Position numbers and translations under genes: made by a program. 64,000 nt of DNA from Hoplostethus atlanticus (lineage: Eukaryota > Chordata > Actinopteri > Trachichthyiformes > Trachichthyidae): assembly GCA_034670405.1 (NCBI GenBank), contig JAXDDX010000001.1, forward strand, positions 4,940,501 to 5,004,500. The letters are read 5' to 3'. Below, piece by piece: positions 62,660 through 64,000 of the stretch. The notes beneath the pieces were generated by a model, which was given only the letters and a program-made list of their open reading frames with translations, did not search any database and was not told the origin of the DNA. Within the stretch, counting starts at the first letter, position 1, and each line of letters opens with the position of its first letter.

Positions 62660-64000
62660 CTGTCCCAGTGAGAGAGAGAGAGGTTATATTATTCTCTGAT
62701 GTTTCTTTACTTTGGCGCTAACCTGTGGTAGATTATAGCCATTCAAAGATATGTTACCCTAAATATTAAAATAAACCTTTAAAAAAAAACATTAAGCTTT
62801 TATATGGTAGCAACAGTGAGCTCTCACCTTTGAACCACATGTAACCCTACTCTCCTGAGATCAAATCAGTGTCCTTCTCTCTTGTCTCTCCCTCTCTATG
62901 TCCAGCTCAGCCTTGAGGGACTGCACTGTCCAATGCCTTTTTTAAAAGTGATGGAAGTGCCTTGGTGCCTCAGTGGGCTAAAGCACACTGTCTTCAGAAA
63001 TGGGTCAAATCCATCTCAAGAATTTTGTTGCATGTTATGCCCTGTCTCAGTCTCACATCTTTACTCTTCGTCTCTCTTCACTATACAGTATTTAATAAAG
63101 CAGAACAAAAGGTGGTAAACAAAAGTGATAACAACAGAAGGATCAGATCCAGTGCCAGAGTATTGTTCATATGGTGAGGGTCCCTTTCCTTTATGCCAAT
63201 GTTTATACCAAGTTGTCAGCACATTAAGGGCCATGCCTGCTCTCCATTGTTCTCCCAGAAACAGGAAACTGAATCCTCAATCCTCAAAAATAGCAACGTG
63301 AGGAAGAGAAGCTCTCTGTTTTTTCACAATGACGGAGGAAACACTCAATCAAATGAAGAGTGTTCAGGATATGGTGACTTTGTGCTTATATCAGAAAAAG
63401 ACTACAGTCCTCTACGCAGACACCAAAATGAAAGCAAGTAAAATTCACAATCAAACGTGATAAATTCTGGCTGTGCAAGAACATGAATGAACACATGAAT
63501 GGAAGTAAGATTATGTTCTGATGTGGTGTAATGACGCTTAAAGGGCAGACAAGGCCAAAGGGGATGAGGCTGCTACTGTGGTAAGTCCTGTATGACTCAA
63601 ATGATAAATACACTGCCTTTTTAGAAAACAATTTGCAGAGTGAATGTAGAGTTACTTGGGGAGTGAAAACACGTCATCAGTATAGGTATTTCCTGAGCAT
63701 TTATAAACATTCAAAGATAGCAAAAGCTACGCAGTCTGACGACCAGGTGGGAACAAAGGAAATGTCAGAGGGAAAACAGCTCTCCCCTCCCCCAGAAACT
63801 CTATTACCCCTGTTCATGTATGTTAAATCTGGGGAGAACCACTTCTCTCAACAACAAATCCTCCAGTACTCCAAACTAATGTCAGACCTTGTGTAGAGTA
63901 TACAATTTGAACATGACTAAATTTCAATAAAATGATGCCACTGTTTGAAATAACTGAACCAGAGCTTGTGTGAACAGGAGAACCTTAAAAAGAGGCATGC
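62660..64000. other. cd81 intron 1 (partial)
   Basis: Sequence upstream of cd81 exon 2 to the window edge. Apart from the SINE at 62958-63111 I see nothing in it; the open frames have no recognisable product. Confidence 0.6.
62958..63111 (+). mobile_element. tRNA-derived SINE
   Basis: It has TTGGTGCCTCAGTGGGCTAA (A-box-like), GGGTCAAATCC (B box), the body TTTGTTGCATGTTATGCCCT, then CTCTTCACTATACAGTATTT and AATAAAGCAGAACAAAA. The tail matches the minus-strand copy at 15866-16018, so both belong to one family. Confidence 0.7.

Noticed and set aside
1-64000. A gene cluster working as a new multi-gene system
   Set aside because: All major genes belong to known vertebrate families in a known neighbourhood and have unrelated roles; nothing points to a joint pathway.

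Overview
This is a stretch of vertebrate, almost certainly teleost fish, nuclear genome. The evidence is small phase-consistent exons with GT/AG introns, fish-type tRNA-derived SINEs and LINE tails, many microsatellites, and proteins close to vertebrate families. The species cannot be named from the sequence. The gene set (ANO5, ANO9, SIGIRR, PKP3, CD81) mostly corresponds to human 11p15.5, with ANO5 added from 11p14.

Layout, left to right: (1) 60-1121, minus strand, the terminal exon of a class A GPCR of the P2Y/succinate/oxoglutarate-receptor type. (2) 3711-21593, minus, anoctamin-5 (ano5), rebuilt as 20 coding-exon positions; the full protein is about 914 residues, essentially the human length. 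(3) 23567-32311, plus, anoctamin-9 (ano9), 25 coding exons, about 797 residues. (4) 33663-38900, plus, a SIGIRR-type inhibitory IL-1R/TLR family receptor with two Ig domains, as in the fish form called DIGIRR. (5) 40915-52816, minus, plakophilin-3 (pkp3), 13 coding exons, about 847 residues. (6) 52891-54051, plus, a weak candidate for a small gene head-to-head with pkp3. (7) 56559-62659, minus, the tetraspanin CD81, coding exons 2 to 8; exon 1 lies beyond the right edge.

The genes are functionally unrelated: two anoctamin membrane proteins, an inhibitory immune receptor, a desmosomal armadillo protein and a tetraspanin. Their order is a conserved vertebrate neighbourhood, not an operon-like system. 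ano5 and ano9 diverge from a 2 kb spacer; sigirr and pkp3 converge tail to tail with only about 250 bp between their poly(A) signals.

I found no dramatic unknown system. The strongest unusual signals are in gene architecture: a duplicated, probably mutually exclusive exon pair in ano5 at the start of a membrane segment; a second ano5 N-terminal exon pair that cannot both be used without breaking the frame; a CxxC...CxxC cluster in the ano9 cytosolic loop; an AT-rich in-frame 72-nt segment in the second Ig domain of sigirr; and several splice sites built from simple repeats. All exon coordinates come from reading the sequence by hand and checking that reading phase is kept across every junction; no database search was possible.
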